Shown here: in pieces, positions 63,288 through 64,000 of the stretch | Layout of the letters: the number at the start of each line of letters is the position of its first letter | How positions within the stretch are numbered: position 1 is the stretch's first letter | Assembly (NCBI RefSeq): GCF_002864045.1 | Contig: NZ_PJPV01000024.1 | Coordinates: 1-64,000, forward strand | Length of the DNA stretch: 64,000 nt | Source: Endozoicomonas acroporae | GTDB taxonomy: Bacteria; Pseudomonadota; Gammaproteobacteria; Pseudomonadales; Endozoicomonadaceae | Reading direction: 5' to 3' | Notes under the pieces: model-generated | The model's input: only the letters and a program-made list of their open reading frames with translations | What the model was told of the DNA's origin: nothing | Databases searched by the model: none | Translations under genes and position numbers: made by a program

Positions 63288-64000
63288 TCAAACCACTTCA
63301 AACAGAAAGTGATTTTTCTTACCCAATTTCACCAGGAAGAACCGGTCATACATGGCACCCCGGGCTGCAAAGCATTCTGCCAGGTTCATATTATCTGCCG
63401 AGCCACGGGCGACACCATTAAAGAACACCGCATTATTAGCCAGCGCATCTTTAACCTGCTTGCCTGACTTCACCATACCGACTTCTGCAAACAGCTGCGT
63501 CATAGCCTGGCCTTCCAGCCCGCTGTGCTCGATGGTGGCACTGGGCAGGCCATCCTGCTTCAGCTGCTCCATATCGGTTTCTGACAGCTGGGTAATGTCC
63601 CCGGAAAACAGTGCTTCGGTGATGCGCTCCGCCGCCTTGAGACCTTCCTCACCATGCACCAGGCGGGTGGCTTCACGGGCAAGAATTCTCTGGGCTTCCG
63701 GCCTGCCCTGACGCTCAGCATCCGCTTGCTCAATGGTCTCAATATCTTCCATGCTCAGGAAGGTGAAGAACTTCAGGAAACGATACACATCAGCATCAGC
63801 GGTGTTCATCCAGAACTGGTAAAAGGCATATTGGGAGGTCTTTCTGGAGTCCAGCCAGACCGCACCGCCTTCTGTTTTACCAAACTTGGTGCCATCGGAC
63901 TTGGTAATCAATGGTACCGTTAACCCAAAGGTACGGGCCTTATTCTGACGGCGGGCCAGGTCAATACCGCCAACAATATTACCCCACTGATCACTGCCAC
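63288..64000 (-). CDS. tyrS: Tyrosyl-tRNA synthetase, 5' part beyond the window
   Basis: The C-terminal ~237 residues of class I TyrS. GSDQWGNIVGGIDLARRQ at the window edge is the tyrosine/tRNA-binding part of the Rossmann fold, followed by TKSDGTKFGKTEGGAVWLD (KFGKT is the KMSKS-equivalent loop). Then comes an anticodon-binding helical domain and an S4-like RNA-binding tail (VKDALANNAVFFNGVARG). It is an essential enzyme that charges tRNA-Tyr. The gene starts past the right end of the window. Confidence 0.95.
   Translation of the reverse strand, partial: GSDQWGNIVGGIDLARRQNKARTFGLTVPLITKSDGTKFGKTEGGAVWLDSRKTSQYAFYQFWMNTADADVYRFLKFFTFLSMEDIETIEQADAERQGRPEAQRILAREATRLVHGEEGLKAAERITEALFSGDITQLSETDMEQLKQDGLPSATIEHSGLEGQAMTQLFAEVGMVKSGKQVKDALANNAVFFNGVARGSADNMNLAECFAARGAMYDRFFLVKLGKKNHFLFEVV

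Noticed and set aside
1-64000. CRISPR array
   Set aside because: The repeats seen are palindromic, scattered and unequal in spacing; none shows regular direct repeats with unique spacers.
1-64000. Prophage or conjugative element carrying the defence island
   Set aside because: No integrase, structural phage, relaxase or tRNA attachment site was recognised around BREX.

Overview
The window looks like chromosome of a marine, host-associated gammaproteobacterium close to Endozoicomonas. This is inferred from three things: core genes of gammaproteobacterial type (EttA, GlgB/GlgP, MalEFGK, YdiJ, TyrS); eukaryotic-like SET-domain and RING-H2 proteins; and a very high load of short palindromic repeats between genes. 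No rRNA, tRNA or CRISPR array was seen.

Layout. (1) 1-9.5 kb is an accessory, effector-like region. Two related SET-domain genes converge and are bracketed by inverted copies of one repeat. Then come an unrecognised protein, ettA, and two tandem paralogues with an N-terminal RING-H2 finger. (2) 9.5-13.2 kb holds a small secreted protein, a FAN1-type VRR-NUC nuclease, a TIP30-like NAD(P)-binding protein and a DUF4202 protein. A 161-bp TA-flanked MITE sits between the nuclease and the dehydrogenase. (3) 13.2-29.9 kb is a defence island. It carries a complete type 1 BREX operon (brxA-brxB-brxC-pglX-pglZ-brxL), a terminator, and then a separate three-gene unit (DUF262 protein, DUF3696-type AAA ATPase, possible PLD-like protein) that may be a second, poorly described defence module. 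pglX has a G8 tract that could switch it on and off, and an AT-rich specificity segment. (4) 29.9-35.1 kb holds an RDD membrane protein, a YdiJ-type FAD/Fe-S 2-hydroxyacid dehydrogenase, a TorD-like chaperone and a methyltransferase. (5) 35.1-57.2 kb is a glycogen and maltodextrin island: glgB, glgP, malE-malF-malG-malK, malQ, an outer-membrane barrel, a secreted pullulanase, a decayed second malQ and a maltoporin. Between malK and malQ lies a small accessory patch with an IS605-like remnant, a 57-aa membrane protein coupled to a 145-aa gene, and a frameshifted gene. (6) 57.3-64 kb holds an alcohol dehydrogenase, a YkgJ-type protein, a GNAT/DUF1778 toxin-antitoxin pair, the AmmeMemoRadiSam trio split by a 266-bp MITE, and the 3' part of tyrS running off the right edge.

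How the genes work together. Pullulanase debranches alpha-glucan outside the cytoplasm, maltoporin and MalEFGK import the maltodextrins, and MalQ, GlgP and GlgB interconvert them with internal glycogen. This fits life on host glycogen or starch. The BREX operon and the trio next to it give phage resistance. The SET and RING proteins are candidates for acting on host chromatin and ubiquitin pathways, although no secretion signal could be assigned.
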